Source: Actibacterium sp. | Lineage (GTDB): Bacteria; Pseudomonadota; Alphaproteobacteria; Rhodobacterales; Rhodobacteraceae | DNA: 64,000 bases | NCBI GenBank assembly: GCA_016278325.1 | Contig: JADQCB010000004.1 | Coordinates: forward strand, 142,500-206,499 | Direction of reading: 5' to 3' | Shown: positions 35,002-44,134 of the stretch, piece by piece | Position numbering within the stretch: the stretch's first letter is position 1 | How the letters are laid out: each line of letters opens with the position of its first letter | Notes under the pieces: generated by a model | Told to the model about the DNA's origin: nothing | Seen by the model: only the letters and a program-made list of their open reading frames with translations | Databases searched by the model: none | Program-made: the position numbers and the translations under genes

Positions 35002-35562
35002 TCATTCGGGCACGGCGCAGACATTCACCAGGCGGTCATACTGGTTCGTCAGCCAGCCCAGGGCCTGTTCCGGGTCGCGCTGCTGGATCCGCTCGGTCAG
35101 ATTGGCGAAGACCGCGGCCGAGCGGCTTTCCTCGACGACGGGCAGGGGATCGGTCGTTATCACGGTCTGATAGACGAAGAACGCCACCGCGACCAGAACA
35201 ATGCCGCGCGCCACACCGAACAGGAAGCCCAGCCCCTGGTCGATTCCGCCGATCGCCGACCGCTGCACCAGGGATGCGAAAAGCGGGGTGAAGATCGATA
35301 CCACGACAAGCGCCACGGCAAAGACAACGGCGAATGCGGCAAGCACGGAGATCTCGCAGCTGTCGGCGATGAAATCGCCCAGAACCGGAATCTGCCGGAC
35401 CAGCGGCATCACCGGTGGCGCGAAGATGAAGGCCAGCACCGCGGCGGCGACCCAGCCCAGGATGGCCAGTGCCTCGCGCACCAGTCCGCGCGAATATGCC
35501 AGGATCGCCGACAGCACGATCACCACGGCGACGACCGCGTCGATTATCGTGAAACCTTCCAT
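35002..35562 (-). CDS. cvpA: CvpA-family membrane protein
   Basis: A 186-residue protein with four to five hydrophobic helices (FTIIDAVVAVVIVLSAILAY, LAILGWVAAAVLAFIFAPPV, SVLAAFAVVFAVALVVVSIF, GIVLVAVAFFVYQTVI). It matches the colicin V production protein family. Its function is unsettled; in enterobacteria cvpA is co-transcribed with purF, and the same neighbourhood (cvpA directly upstream of purF) is kept here. It is 21 bases downstream of radA. Confidence 0.92.
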   Translation of the reverse strand: MEGFTIIDAVVAVVIVLSAILAYSRGLVREALAILGWVAAAVLAFIFAPPVMPLVRQIPVLGDFIADSCEISVLAAFAVVFAVALVVVSIFTPLFASLVQRSAIGGIDQGLGFLFGVARGIVLVAVAFFVYQTVITTDPLPVVEESRSAAVFANLTERIQQRDPEQALGWLTNQYDRLVNVCAVPE

Positions 35563-35583
35563 TCCTCGCCCCTCTGGGAGGGC

Positions 35584-36951
35584 CTATCCGGCCCCGAAAA
35601 TGTCCCCTACGAATGCGGTCAGGTCGGCCATCTGGCGCAGTTTCAACCCGGCGCTGCCCCCGGGTTTCGATTGCGCGGGAGCGATAGCCGTTGTGAAACC
35701 AAGTTTTTGCGCTTCTTTCAACCTGTTTTCGGTCTGGCTGACCGGACGCAAGGCGCCCGACAGGCTGATTTCGCCGAAAATCACCGTGTCGGAGGGCAGC
35801 GCCACGTCCTCGCGCGCCGACAGGAGGGCGGCGGCAACCGCCAGGTCGGCGGCCGGCTCGGTGACCTTCATTCCACCGGCGACATTCAGGAACACGTCGA
35901 ACCCGGCAAAGGGAATGCCGCAGCGCGCCTCCAGCACCGCCAGCGTGGTCGAAAGCCGCCCCGAATCCAGCCCCACGACGGTTCGCCGCGGCGTGCCCGG
36001 CGGGGCGGGGGCAACAAGGGCCTGGATCTCGGTCAGAACGGGGCGGGTGCCCTCGATCCCGGCGAAGACGGCCGATCCCGGCGCCGGGGCGCCGCGATCC
36101 GACAGGAAGAGCGCCGAGGGGTTTGCGACCTCGGCCAGGCCCATGCCGGTCATCTCGAAAACGCCGATCTCGTCGGCCGGGCCGAAACGGTTCTTGACCG
36201 CGCGCAGGATGCGGAACTGGTGGCCGCGCTCGCCCTCGAAATAGAGCACCGTGTCGACCATGTGCTCGACCACGCGCGGCCCGGCGATCTGCCCTTCTTT
36301 CGTAACATGGCCAACCAGCACGACCGCGACGCCGGTGCGCTTGGCGAAGCTCACCAGCTCATGCGCGGCGGCCCGGACCTGGCTGACCGAGCCCGGCGCG
36401 CTGTCGACATTGTCGGCCCACATCGTCTGGATCGAGTCGATGATCGCCAGCCCGGGGCGTTCGCGATCCAGCGTCGTCAGGATGTCGCGCAGGTTGGTCT
36501 CGGTGGCCAGCCTGACCGGCGCGTCGGCCAACCCCAGCCTTTGGGCGCGCATCCGCACCTGCGCGCTGGCCTCTTCGCCCGAGACATAGACGCAGGACAA
36601 CCCGGCGCGCGCGAAACTGGCCGCGGCCTGGAGCAGCAGGGTCGATTTCCCGATCCCCGGATCGCCGCCCACCAGGATCGCCGAGGCCGGCACCAGCCCG
36701 CCGCCCAGCACCCGGTCAAGCTCGGCAAGGCCCGAGGTCGTGCGCGGCGGCGGCGGCTCGGGCGTCGACAGGTCCGACAGGGGCGCCGCCCGTCCCCGCG
36801 CGCCCCCCAGCGATTTCGACGCCGGTCCGGTCGATAGCGGCGCCTCTTCGACGATCGAATTCCAGGCGCCGCAGGCATCGCAACGCCCGGCCCATTTCTT
36901 GTGGGACGCGCCGCAGGACGTGCAGGTGAACGAGGCCGACGATCTTGCCAT
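35584..36951 (-). CDS. radA: DNA repair protein RadA
   Basis: A 455-residue RecA-like ATPase/branch-migration helicase of recombination. The N-terminal zinc finger has CTSCGASHKKWAGRCDACG; Walker A is GGDPGIGKSTLLLQ; the RadA-specific KNRFGPADEIGVFEM motif and a C-terminal Lon-protease-like domain (about residues 290-455) follow. ATG 36951 is set by the MARSSASFTCTSCG start. Upstream in-frame codons overlap the MaoC-type gene and are discounted. Confidence 0.96.
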   Translation of the reverse strand: MARSSASFTCTSCGASHKKWAGRCDACGAWNSIVEEAPLSTGPASKSLGGARGRAAPLSDLSTPEPPPPRTTSGLAELDRVLGGGLVPASAILVGGDPGIGKSTLLLQAAASFARAGLSCVYVSGEEASAQVRMRAQRLGLADAPVRLATETNLRDILTTLDRERPGLAIIDSIQTMWADNVDSAPGSVSQVRAAAHELVSFAKRTGVAVVLVGHVTKEGQIAGPRVVEHMVDTVLYFEGERGHQFRILRAVKNRFGPADEIGVFEMTGMGLAEVANPSALFLSDRGAPAPGSAVFAGIEGTRPVLTEIQALVAPAPPGTPRRTVVGLDSGRLSTTLAVLEARCGIPFAGFDVFLNVAGGMKVTEPAADLAVAAALLSAREDVALPSDTVIFGEISLSGALRPVSQTENRLKEAQKLGFTTAIAPAQSKPGGSAGLKLRQMADLTAFVGDIFGAG

Positions 36952-36992
36952 GGCCTGCTTGTGCCCGAGCCGCGCAGCGGGATCAAGCGGCG

Positions 36993-37802
36993 TCACGCCG
37001 GCGTCGCCTCGGCCTCCATGCACAGGCGGTTGCCGGGGCCGCGCACCCACAGCGCGCGGCCCTTGCGGCACAGCGTGGCGGGCTCGAAATCCATCAGCGG
37101 CGCGGTCGCGCGAAAGCGGAAGGCGCGCAGCGCCCCGAGCTCTTGCTCGGCCATCAGCATCAGCAGCTGCGCCAGAAGCGGGCCATGCACGACCAGCCCG
37201 TCATAGCCCTCGACCCGGCGGGCATAATCGCGGTCGTAATGGATGCGGTGGCCGTTGAACGTCAGCGCGGAATAGCGAAACAGCAATGTCGTGTCGAAAG
37301 GGGTCGTTCGGGCGCTGTCCGCATCGTCGGGGGCCTGCGGGGCCGCAGGCGGGGCAGAGCCGGCGGCGGGATCGGCGCGATAGACCAGGTCCTGGTGCTC
37401 GCTCACGCAGCGTCGATCGGCCTGCCAGATTTCGTGGCGCAGGGTGACGAAGGCCAGCGGACCGCTGCGGCCCTGCTTTGGCGTGACCGCCTCGATCGTG
37501 CTGACCTTCCGCGCCGCGACGCCGGCCCGCAACGGCGCCTCGAAGGCCAGTCGGCCGCCCGCCCACATCCGGCGTGGCAGGTCGAGATCGGGGATGAACC
37601 CGCCGATCTTCGGGTGCCCGTCGCGGCCCAGCCCGGCGGGCGGGTGTGCCTCCCAGAAATGGATCTGGTGAAAGAAGGGCGGCAACGGGTCATTCACGCC
37701 GGGCGGCGGCCCGGGCAGCGCCAGCGCGGCGTGCAGGGCCGCGGCACGGGCCGGGTCCATCACGTCATGAAGCGTTTGAGTTTTTCCGACACTCGGGTGC
37801 AT
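36993..37802 (-). CDS. MaoC/HTD2-type (FAS1-like) dehydratase
   Basis: A double-hotdog protein of about 269 residues. The N-terminal half (MWAGGRLAFEAPLRAGVAAR, STIEAVTPKQGRSGPLAFV) is a FAS1-like dehydratase. The C-terminal half carries the hydratase signature FNGHRIHYDRDYA and GLVVHGPLLAQLL with the catalytic Asp/His. Close relatives are 3-methylfumaryl-CoA (mesaconyl-C4-CoA) hydratases and mitochondrial HTD2. The substrate is probably a beta-hydroxy- or enoyl-CoA. Start ATG 37802 (MHPSVGKTQ) is preferred to 37838, which runs into the divergent gene's leader. Confidence 0.8.
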   Translation of the reverse strand: MHPSVGKTQTLHDVMDPARAAALHAALALPGPPPGVNDPLPPFFHQIHFWEAHPPAGLGRDGHPKIGGFIPDLDLPRRMWAGGRLAFEAPLRAGVAARKVSTIEAVTPKQGRSGPLAFVTLRHEIWQADRRCVSEHQDLVYRADPAAGSAPPAAPQAPDDADSARTTPFDTTLLFRYSALTFNGHRIHYDRDYARRVEGYDGLVVHGPLLAQLLMLMAEQELGALRAFRFRATAPLMDFEPATLCRKGRALWVRGPGNRLCMEAEATPA

Positions 37803-37843
37803 GGTGGCAATGCTAGACCCTGCCCTTGACCGAGGCAATCGCC

Positions 37844-38242
37844 ATGACGCCGAAGCTGACCGCCCTGGACCACCTGGTGCTGACCGTCGCCGATATCGGC
37901 CACACCGTTGCGTTCTATGAACGGATCCTGGGGATGGCGCGGGTCGAGGTCCACGCCGCGGATGGCAGCACGCGCACCGCGCTGCGCTTCGGGCAGCAGA
38001 AGATCAACCTGCACCCGGCCGGGCGCGAATATGTTCCCTGCGCCGAACGCCCGGTGCCCTGCAGCGCCGATCTCTGCTTTCTCAGCGACACGCCGCTGGA
38101 CGACTGGATGGCGCATCTCGGCGGTTGGGGGATCACCGTGGAACAGGGTCCGGTCGCCCGCCATGGCGCCACGGGGCCGATCACCTCGATCTATTTCCGC
38201 GACCCCGACGGCAACCTCATAGAGGTCGCGAACCCGGTTTGA
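37844..38242 (+). CDS. VOC-superfamily protein, glyoxalase/dioxygenase-like
   Basis: A 132-residue single VOC domain: LDHLVLTVADIGHTVAFYER with a first-strand His, QKINLHPAGREYVPC, and YFRDPDGNLIEVANPV with the terminal Glu ligand. ATG 37844 has GAGG about 9 bases upstream and is divergent from the MaoC-type gene. No substrate can be assigned. It differs clearly from the VOC protein at 24.3 kb. Confidence 0.88.
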   Translation: MTPKLTALDHLVLTVADIGHTVAFYERILGMARVEVHAADGSTRTALRFGQQKINLHPAGREYVPCAERPVPCSADLCFLSDTPLDDWMAHLGGWGITVEQGPVARHGATGPITSIYFRDPDGNLIEVANPV

Positions 38243-38245
38243 CGG

Positions 38246-38788
38246 TCACAATCCCGCCGCGGCGCGCAGATCCTGCATCAGCGTTTTCAGGGCGGTTTCG
38301 TAACGCGCATCGGTCAGGCGCCCGGCGGCGTCGAACTGGTCCTTCGCGGCGCCGACCAGGACCTCGGGGCCCATCAGAAGCCGCGGCCGGAACGGCACCA
38401 TGCACAGGCGCAGCGCGAATTGCGTGCGCTCGCCGCCGGCGCGCCCGCCGGTGGCGGCCATGATCGCCACGGGCTTGTCGCGCCACGGGTTGCCCTCGGT
38501 CCGGCTGACCCAGTCGAGCGCGTTCTTCAGCACGCCCGAGACCGACTTGTTGTATTCCGGCCCCGAGATGACCACCGCGTCGGCCGCCGCGATCTGGTCG
38601 GCAAGGCGCTGCACCGATGCGGGGATCCCGTGGGCCGTTTCCAGGTCGCCGTCATAGAGCGGCAGGTTCAGGTCGGCCACGACGAAGCTGTCGGCATCGA
38701 AATGCCGCGCGGCCTCGTGCATCAGTTTTCGATTGAACGATTCGCGGCGCAACGAGCCGGATATTCCAAGCAGCGAGCTTTGCGTCAT
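38246..38788 (-). CDS. NADPH-dependent FMN reductase family protein
   Basis: A 180-residue flavodoxin-fold oxidoreductase (chromate/azo/quinone reductase type). Phosphate loop GISGSLRRESFNRKL and flavin-site motif GPEYNKSVSGVLKNALDWVS are conserved. ATG 38788 is set by the MTQSSLLGISGS start. It is convergent with the VOC gene (3 bases apart) and divergent from the TPP enzyme. Confidence 0.93.
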   Translation of the reverse strand: MTQSSLLGISGSLRRESFNRKLMHEAARHFDADSFVVADLNLPLYDGDLETAHGIPASVQRLADQIAAADAVVISGPEYNKSVSGVLKNALDWVSRTEGNPWRDKPVAIMAATGGRAGGERTQFALRLCMVPFRPRLLMGPEVLVGAAKDQFDAAGRLTDARYETALKTLMQDLRAAAGL

Positions 38789-38916
38789 GTCTGCTGTCCC
38801 TTTCTGTCTCGCGTCCGAGGTAAGACGCCTTTGCCGCCGGGCAACCCATGGCTTGCCCCCGGCGCCGCGTTGACGCAGGTTGGCGCCAGGCAAAGGGCGG
38901 CAGGACGGAGCGCGAG

Positions 38917-40575
38917 ATGACAAGACACGGTGGACAGATTCTGGTGGATCAACTGGTCCTGCAAGGCGTGGAACGGGTGTTTTCCGTGCCGGGCGAAAGT
39001 TTCCTGGCAGCGCTGGACGGCCTGTACGATGCCGGTATCGCCAACATCGTTTGCCGGCACGAGGGCGCCGCCGCCATGATGGCCGAGGCACATGGCAAGC
39101 TGACCGGCCGGCCCGGTGTGCTGTTCGTCACGCGCGGGCCGGGGGCCGCGAACGCGGCTTCGGGGCTGCATGTGGCGCGGCAGGACAGCACCCCGATGGT
39201 CGCCTTCGTCGGCCAGATCGCGCGCGGCCACCGCGACCGCGAAGCGTTCCAGGAGGTCGATTACCGCGCTTTCATGGGGCCGCTCGTGAAATGGGCCGCC
39301 GAGGTGGAGGATACGGCCCGGCTGCCCGAATATATTGCCCGCGCCTTCCACGTCGCGATGTCCGGCCGCCGCGGCCCGGTCGTCCTGGCGCTGCCCGAGG
39401 ACATGCTGAGCGCCCATGCAGAGGTTCGCGACATCGCGCCGCCGCCGGCGGGCCCGTCCCCGATCGCCGCGCCGCAGGTGGACGCGCTTCTGGCGGCGCT
39501 GGACGGGGCGGCGCGCCCGCTGGTCGTCGCGGGCGGGCCGGGCTGGTCATCGCAGGCCAGTGCCGATCTCGCCCGCTTTGCCGAACGCTTCGACCTGCCC
39601 GTTGCGGTCAGCTTTCGCCGACAGGATTACATGGACAACCGGCATCCCAATTATGTCGGTGACCTCGGGGTCGGGATGAATCCCGCGCTGGCCCGGCGTC
39701 TTGGCACGGCGGACAGGGTGATCGCGCTGGGAACCCGGCTGGGCGACATTGCGACCGCCGGCTACAGCCTGATCGACCCGGCCGCGCAGGGCCGGCGCAT
39801 CGTGCATGTCCATCCCGATCCGGATGAGCTGGGCCATGTCTGGCGCGCCGATCCCGGCATCGCCCTGCCCGCGCCGCAAATGCTGACGGTGCTTGCCCAC
39901 GCCAGGCCACCGGGACACCCGTCCTGGGGCGCCTGGACCAGGGACGCGCGCGCCGATTACGAGGCATGGGGCGAACCGCGTGAAACCCCCGGTGCGGTGA
40001 AGATGGAACAGGTGATAAGCTGGCTGGACAATACCCTGCCCGAGGATGCGATCCTGACCAATGGCGCGGGTAATTACGCGGCCTTCCTGCACCGCTATTT
40101 CCGGTTCAAGCGGTTTGGCACGCAGCTGGCGCCGACCAGCGGCTCGATGGGCTATGGTTTTCCCGCCGCGATTGCCGCCAGCCTGGCGCATCCCGGCCGA
40201 ACCGTCGTCTGCCTGGCCGGCGACGGCTGTTTCCAGATGACGCTTAACGAGATGTCGACCGCGATTCAGCATGGCGCGGCGCCGATCGTGATCGTCGCCA
40301 ATAACGGGCGTTATGGCACGATCCGCATGCACCAGGAACGGAGCTATCCGGGCCGGGTCAGCGGCACCGATCTGGCGAACCCGGATTTCGCGGCCCTCGC
40401 GCGGGCCTATGGCGGGCATGGCGAGGTTGTCGCCGACGGGGCCGGTTTCGCCGATGCCTTCGCGCGCGCCGCCGCGGCAGGCGTGCCGGCCGTCATCGAG
40501 TTGCGGCTGGACCCCGAGGCCCTGTCCACGGGCCAGACCCTCAGCGAAACCCGCGCGGCGGGCGAGGGGCGCTAG
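38917..40575 (+). CDS. Thiamine-diphosphate enzyme, acetolactate-synthase-like
   Basis: A 552-residue three-domain TPP enzyme. Catalytic Glu is in CRHEGAAAMMAEAHGKLTG; the central domain spans about residues 190-325; the TPP/Mg motif GDGCFQMTLNEMSTA ends in VANNGRYGTIRMHQ. There is no neighbouring small subunit and no ilvC, so it is probably not the biosynthetic IlvB. Benzoylformate decarboxylase, sulfoacetaldehyde acetyltransferase or related activities are possible. Residues specifying substrate cannot be judged by eye. Confidence 0.88.
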   Translation: MTRHGGQILVDQLVLQGVERVFSVPGESFLAALDGLYDAGIANIVCRHEGAAAMMAEAHGKLTGRPGVLFVTRGPGAANAASGLHVARQDSTPMVAFVGQIARGHRDREAFQEVDYRAFMGPLVKWAAEVEDTARLPEYIARAFHVAMSGRRGPVVLALPEDMLSAHAEVRDIAPPPAGPSPIAAPQVDALLAALDGAARPLVVAGGPGWSSQASADLARFAERFDLPVAVSFRRQDYMDNRHPNYVGDLGVGMNPALARRLGTADRVIALGTRLGDIATAGYSLIDPAAQGRRIVHVHPDPDELGHVWRADPGIALPAPQMLTVLAHARPPGHPSWGAWTRDARADYEAWGEPRETPGAVKMEQVISWLDNTLPEDAILTNGAGNYAAFLHRYFRFKRFGTQLAPTSGSMGYGFPAAIAASLAHPGRTVVCLAGDGCFQMTLNEMSTAIQHGAAPIVIVANNGRYGTIRMHQERSYPGRVSGTDLANPDFAALARAYGGHGEVVADGAGFADAFARAAAAGVPAVIELRLDPEALSTGQTLSETRAAGEGR

Positions 40576-41039
40576 AGCGTCTTGCGGAACGTCAGGCTCG
40601 TCGGGCTGTCGAAATCTTCATGGGTCGTGCTGCCGGTCTGGCTGAACCCCAGCGCGGTAAAGGTTGCGTGGTTCTCGACCATCTCGATCGGGCTCTCCAG
40701 TTCGATCGCCGGCAGGCCCATCGCGCGGGCCCGCGTCTCGGCATGGCTGACCAGCATCCGGGCCAGTCCCTGGTTGCGCCAGTGCGCGGCCACGGCGATC
40801 TTGCTCAGGTACAGCGCATCGGGGTGCGGCGCCAGGAAGATGCAGGCCACCGGCCCGCTGTCCTGTTCCAGCACCCAGACCTCGCCGGTCTCGGCCTGGC
40901 GTGCGATTTCGGCGACGCTCTGCCGGTGGATCGGCGAGGGCGGCTCGATCCGGCCGGCCATCGAGGCATAGCTCTGGCCGATCAGCAACAGCAGCGCGTG
41001 CCAGTCATAGTCTTCGCCCTGTGCCCGGATCGGTTCCAT
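40572..41039 (-). CDS. GNAT-family N-acetyltransferase
   Basis: A 155-residue acetyltransferase. The acetyl-CoA loop region is LSKIAVAAHWRNQGLARMLVSHAE; VLEQDSGPVACIFLAPHPDA and MVENHATFTALGFSQTG complete the fold. It lies 3 bases after lrgB and likely shares its transcript. It overlaps the TPP gene stop convergently by 4 bases. Substrate unknown. Confidence 0.88.
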   Translation of the reverse strand: MEPIRAQGEDYDWHALLLLIGQSYASMAGRIEPPSPIHRQSVAEIARQAETGEVWVLEQDSGPVACIFLAPHPDALYLSKIAVAAHWRNQGLARMLVSHAETRARAMGLPAIELESPIEMVENHATFTALGFSQTGSTTHEDFDSPTSLTFRKTL

Positions 41040-41042
41040 CGC

Positions 41043-41759
41043 TCAGAACATGACCCCGATGACAAGCGGCACCAGGATCGCGCTCAGCAGCGCGTTCAGC
41101 CCCATGCCGATGCCCGCGAAGGCGCCAGCCGTCTGGTTCACCTGAAAGGCCCGCGCCGTGCCGATGCCATGCGCCGCGACCCCGACGGCCAGGCCCCGCG
41201 CGCGCCAGTCGCGGATGCGCAGAAGGTTCAGCAGTGGCGTTGCGACAATGGCGCCGATGATGCCCGTCAGGATCACCAGCACCGCCGTCAGCGTTGGCGA
41301 GCCGCCGATGTTTTCCGAGATCCCCAGCGCCACCGGCGCGGTGGCCGATTTCGGGGCAAGCGACAACAGGGTCGCATGATCGAGCCCCAGCGCCCAGCCG
41401 ATGCCGAGCGCGGCAAGAACGGCGCTCAGCGATCCGGCCAGCAGCGCCGCCAGCAGCGGCAGCGCGCTTTGCCGGACCAGGGCGCGGTTTGCGTGTAACG
41501 GCAGGGCCAGCGCAACGGTGGCCGGCCCCAGCATGAAATGCACGAACTTCGCCCCCTCGAAATAGGTGCCATAGGGCGTGCCCGTGATCCCCAGAAGCAG
41601 CGCCAGCAAAGCAACGGCGATCAGAACCGGATTGGCCAGCGGCCGCTTTCCCGTCGCGCGGAAGATCGCGTCGGCCGCGACATAGGCCGCCAGCGTTGCG
41701 GTCAGCCACAGCAGCGGCTCTTGCGCCAGATAGCTCCAGATTTCCGAGAATTCACGCAT
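41043..41759 (-). CDS. lrgB: LrgB/CidB-family membrane protein
   Basis: A 238-residue polytopic protein of the LrgB family. Signature segments are FVHFMLGPATVALALPLHAN, LAPKSATAPVALGISENIGG and VGVAAHGIGTARAFQVN. Its start overlaps the lrgA stop by 8 bases. LrgAB/CidAB pairs have been linked to holin-like control of lysis in staphylococci and to glycolate/lactate or pyruvate export in plants and bacteria. A metabolite-export role is the more likely here (inference). Confidence 0.92.
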   Translation of the reverse strand: MREFSEIWSYLAQEPLLWLTATLAAYVAADAIFRATGKRPLANPVLIAVALLALLLGITGTPYGTYFEGAKFVHFMLGPATVALALPLHANRALVRQSALPLLAALLAGSLSAVLAALGIGWALGLDHATLLSLAPKSATAPVALGISENIGGSPTLTAVLVILTGIIGAIVATPLLNLLRIRDWRARGLAVGVAAHGIGTARAFQVNQTAGAFAGIGMGLNALLSAILVPLVIGVMF

Positions 41760-42105
41760 CCGGCGTCCCCGCAAGGCGCGCCACCGCGACGAATACCGCC
41801 GCGCCGGTCGCGATCGCCACGATGGTGGACCCGGCCAGCGCCAGCAAGATCGCCCCCCCGGCCTGTTCCAGAAGGCCGAGATGTCCGACAATCCCGACTC
41901 CGGCCGGCACGAACAGAAGCGACAGATGCCCCAGCAGCCCTGACGCCGTGTCGCGCAGCCGGTCGGCCATCGCCGGTCTGGCCAGCAGCAGCCCCAGCAG
42001 CAGCCCCATGCCGATCACCGGGCCGGGCAGGGGCAGCCCCAGCGCGCGGGCCAGAACCTCGCCCGAGAGCTGGAACAGCAAGAGCATGGTCAGATCAGGG
42101 ATCAT
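41752..42105 (-). CDS. lrgA: LrgA/CidA-family membrane protein
   Basis: A 117-residue protein with four helices and the family core FQLSGEVLARALGLPLPGPV, IGMGLLLGLLL and LLFVPAGVGIVGHLG. It is the first gene of the leftward lrgA-lrgB-GNAT unit, about 120 bases from the divergent lipoprotein gene. Confidence 0.92.
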   Translation of the reverse strand: MIPDLTMLLLFQLSGEVLARALGLPLPGPVIGMGLLLGLLLARPAMADRLRDTASGLLGHLSLLFVPAGVGIVGHLGLLEQAGGAILLALAGSTIVAIATGAAVFVAVARLAGTPDA

Positions 42106-42223
42106 TGATGGCTGCTTTCCAGACTTGTCGCGCCGATCGTATACAGGCGCCGCCTGCGATCAAGCCTTAACCTGCTGTTTACCATTCGCCTGTCTTCTGG
42201 ACCCCGCAGACCGAGGGGAACAG

Positions 42224-42631
42224 ATGACACGAATGGCATTGGTCCTGTTGATAATCGTGGCGGGCTGCGACAGCCCGAGCATCGGGATGCACGGGATCCC
42301 CGCGCGCAAGGTTACGGTCGGAGGAAGCCAGTTCAGCGTCTATTCCGATGGTCGGAAGGTCGAGGCGATCCGCACCAACACGGAATATTCCCGCGGCATC
42401 ATGGCGCGCGGGCACGAGGCGATAGAGAAGGCGACGGGCTGCACCATCGTGCCGGGCACCTTCGATGGCGATCCGGCCCTGATGCGCGCCGAGATTGCCT
42501 GCGATGCGGTCGCGGACAAAACGCCGCGTCACGATACCCGCGCCTCGCGTTGCACCGGACCGGGGAACGGGCGATATTGCCGCCATGATTTCGCAGTCAT
42601 TCAGTCCGGCGGCCGCGATCCGCCCGCGTGA
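42224..42631 (+). CDS. Small lipoprotein of unknown function
   Basis: A 135-residue protein with a lipoprotein signal (MTRMALVLLIIVAGC, Cys15). The mature part includes VTVGGSQFSVYSDGRKVEAI and several Cys later (GCTIVPGTF, AEIACDAVAD, SRCTGPGNGRYCRHDF). SD GAGGGG lies 6-12 bases before ATG. Its 3' end overlaps the start of the CtaG-like gene by 47 bases, and the last Cys-rich part falls in that overlap. No family recognised. Confidence 0.65.
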   Translation: MTRMALVLLIIVAGCDSPSIGMHGIPARKVTVGGSQFSVYSDGRKVEAIRTNTEYSRGIMARGHEAIEKATGCTIVPGTFDGDPALMRAEIACDAVADKTPRHDTRASRCTGPGNGRYCRHDFAVIQSGGRDPPA

Positions 42632-43499
42632 GCTGGCTGCTTATGGCATGATCCTGGGCCCGGGCGCGGGCCTGTGGTTCGTGTCGCGGCATTATCCGGC
42701 CGACATGCCGCCCTGGGGGCCGTTCGAATTTTCCTGGCTGATCTGGCTTGCGGTCACGCTGTCCTGCTTCTGGTTCCTGCGCGGCCTGTCCCGCCTGTCG
42801 CAGCGGGCGCGACCGGGGCGGTGGCGCCAGCTGGCCTTTCTGGCCGGGCTCGCGGTGCTTTACGCGGTCACCCAGACGCAGTTCGAGTATCTGGCGCAGC
42901 GCATGTTCTTCATCAACCGCATTCAGCATGTCGCGATGCACCATGTCGGCCCGTTGCTGCTGGGGCTGAGCGGCGCCGGGCCGGTCATCCTGGCCGGGGG
43001 GCCGGGCTGGCTGCGCGCGATCTGTCACACCCGCGCGGCGCGCGCCACGATGGCGGTTGTCAATCAGCCGGTGGTGGCCGCGGTCCTTTTCGTCGGCCTG
43101 TTCTTCTTCTGGCTGATCCCGCCGATCCATTTCCGCGCGATGCTTGACCCGGTTCTTTACCAGGTGATGAACTGGTCGATGGCGGTGGACGGTATCCTGT
43201 TCTGGGCGCTGATCCTTGACCGGCGGCCCAAACCGCCGGCGCGGGTCGGATACGGCACGCGCGCCGCGCTGGCCGTCGGGGTGATGTTTCCGCAGATCGT
43301 GCTCGGGGCGCTGATCACCTTTTCATCGAGCGACCTGTTTCCCTATTATGCGTTCTGCGGGCGGTATTTCCCCTCGATCAGCGCGGTGGCGGATCAGCAG
43401 ATCGGTGGTATCGTGATCTGGATCCCGCCGGCGATGATGAGCGTGCTTGCCGTGCTCGCAATTGTCGGAAACATCCGGCGCGCCGCACCGGCGCACTGA
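42585..43499 (+). CDS. CtaG-like cytochrome oxidase assembly membrane protein
   Basis: A 304-residue caa3_CtaG/DUF1404-like protein with about seven helices. Conserved His/Met positions include FFINRIQHVAMHHVGPLLLG, IHFRAMLDPVLYQVMNWSM and FPYYAFCGRYFPSISAVADQ. ATG 42585 begins inside the upstream lipoprotein gene. It is convergent (2 bases) with an SCO gene, supporting a role in copper delivery to a terminal oxidase. The oxidase itself is not in the window. Confidence 0.85.
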   Translation: MISQSFSPAAAIRPRELAAYGMILGPGAGLWFVSRHYPADMPPWGPFEFSWLIWLAVTLSCFWFLRGLSRLSQRARPGRWRQLAFLAGLAVLYAVTQTQFEYLAQRMFFINRIQHVAMHHVGPLLLGLSGAGPVILAGGPGWLRAICHTRAARATMAVVNQPVVAAVLFVGLFFFWLIPPIHFRAMLDPVLYQVMNWSMAVDGILFWALILDRRPKPPARVGYGTRAALAVGVMFPQIVLGALITFSSSDLFPYYAFCGRYFPSISAVADQQIGGIVIWIPPAMMSVLAVLAIVGNIRRAAPAH

Positions 43500-43501
43500 C
43501 A

Positions 43502-44134
43502 TCAGCCGGTCTGGCGCAGGCGGCGCAGGTCGCGCACCGCGGCGGGAATGTCGGCGGCCGCGGTGGCGAAATCGGGCCAGAGCAGCCGCGCCGCGCCCCG
43601 GGCATCGAACAGATAGACCGTCTTGCCATGCGATACCTTGTAGTCGGTGTCGCCCGGACGATGCGCGCCCAGCTTGTAGGTGACACGATAGCGACGGGCC
43701 AGCGCCGCAAGCTGGTTGTCGCTGCCGCGCAACGCATCGGTGCGCGGTGAAAACGCATTCGCATAGGCTTCCATGGCCGCGAGCGAGTCGCGCCCGGGGT
43801 CGACGGTGACGAAAAGGATCGAGAACCCGGCCGCATCGGTGCCCAGCGCATCGGCGACCGCCGAGAGGTTGGCCAGGGTCATCGGGCAGATTCCCGGACA
43901 ATTCGTGTAACCGAAGAACAGCGCCACGATCTGCCCGCGATATGTGCCGGCGTCGACCGTCGCCGCATCCCCGGCCCGTGTCATCGTGAATCGAAGCTCG
44001 GGCAGCGTGCCCGACACGTCGACCCCATACCACGCATCGTTCTGGCGGCACCCGCCGAGCCCGAGGCCCAGCAGCCCGCCGAACCCGAGCCGCAGCGCGT
44101 CGCGGCGCATGAAGCGAGGATCAGTAACCGCCAT
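43502..44134 (-). CDS. SCO-family copper chaperone with Tat-lipoprotein signal
   Basis: A 210-residue protein (194 from ATG 44110). The N-terminus FMRRDALRLGFGGLLGLGLGGC combines a twin-Arg motif with a lipobox Cys. The thioredoxin-fold SCO core has the copper CxxxC (FGYTNCPGICPMTLANL) and the later His (KVSHGKTVYLF). It delivers copper to, or reduces, the CuA site of cytochrome c oxidase. Its ATG 44134 overlaps the preceding 58-residue ORF by 14 bases. Confidence 0.92.
   Translation of the reverse strand: MAVTDPRFMRRDALRLGFGGLLGLGLGGCRQNDAWYGVDVSGTLPELRFTMTRAGDAATVDAGTYRGQIVALFFGYTNCPGICPMTLANLSAVADALGTDAAGFSILFVTVDPGRDSLAAMEAYANAFSPRTDALRGSDNQLAALARRYRVTYKLGAHRPGDTDYKVSHGKTVYLFDARGAARLLWPDFATAAADIPAAVRDLRRLRQTG

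Noticed and set aside
38828-38896. CCTTTGCC and GGCAAAGG inverted repeat before the TPP enzyme gene
   Set aside because: Only 8 bp per arm, widely spaced, and GC-rich surroundings make chance likely; no promoter could be fitted to it.
41043-42105. lrgAB as a possible holin/antiholin of a prophage
   Set aside because: No phage genes are nearby, and both proteins match chromosomal LrgA/LrgB families.
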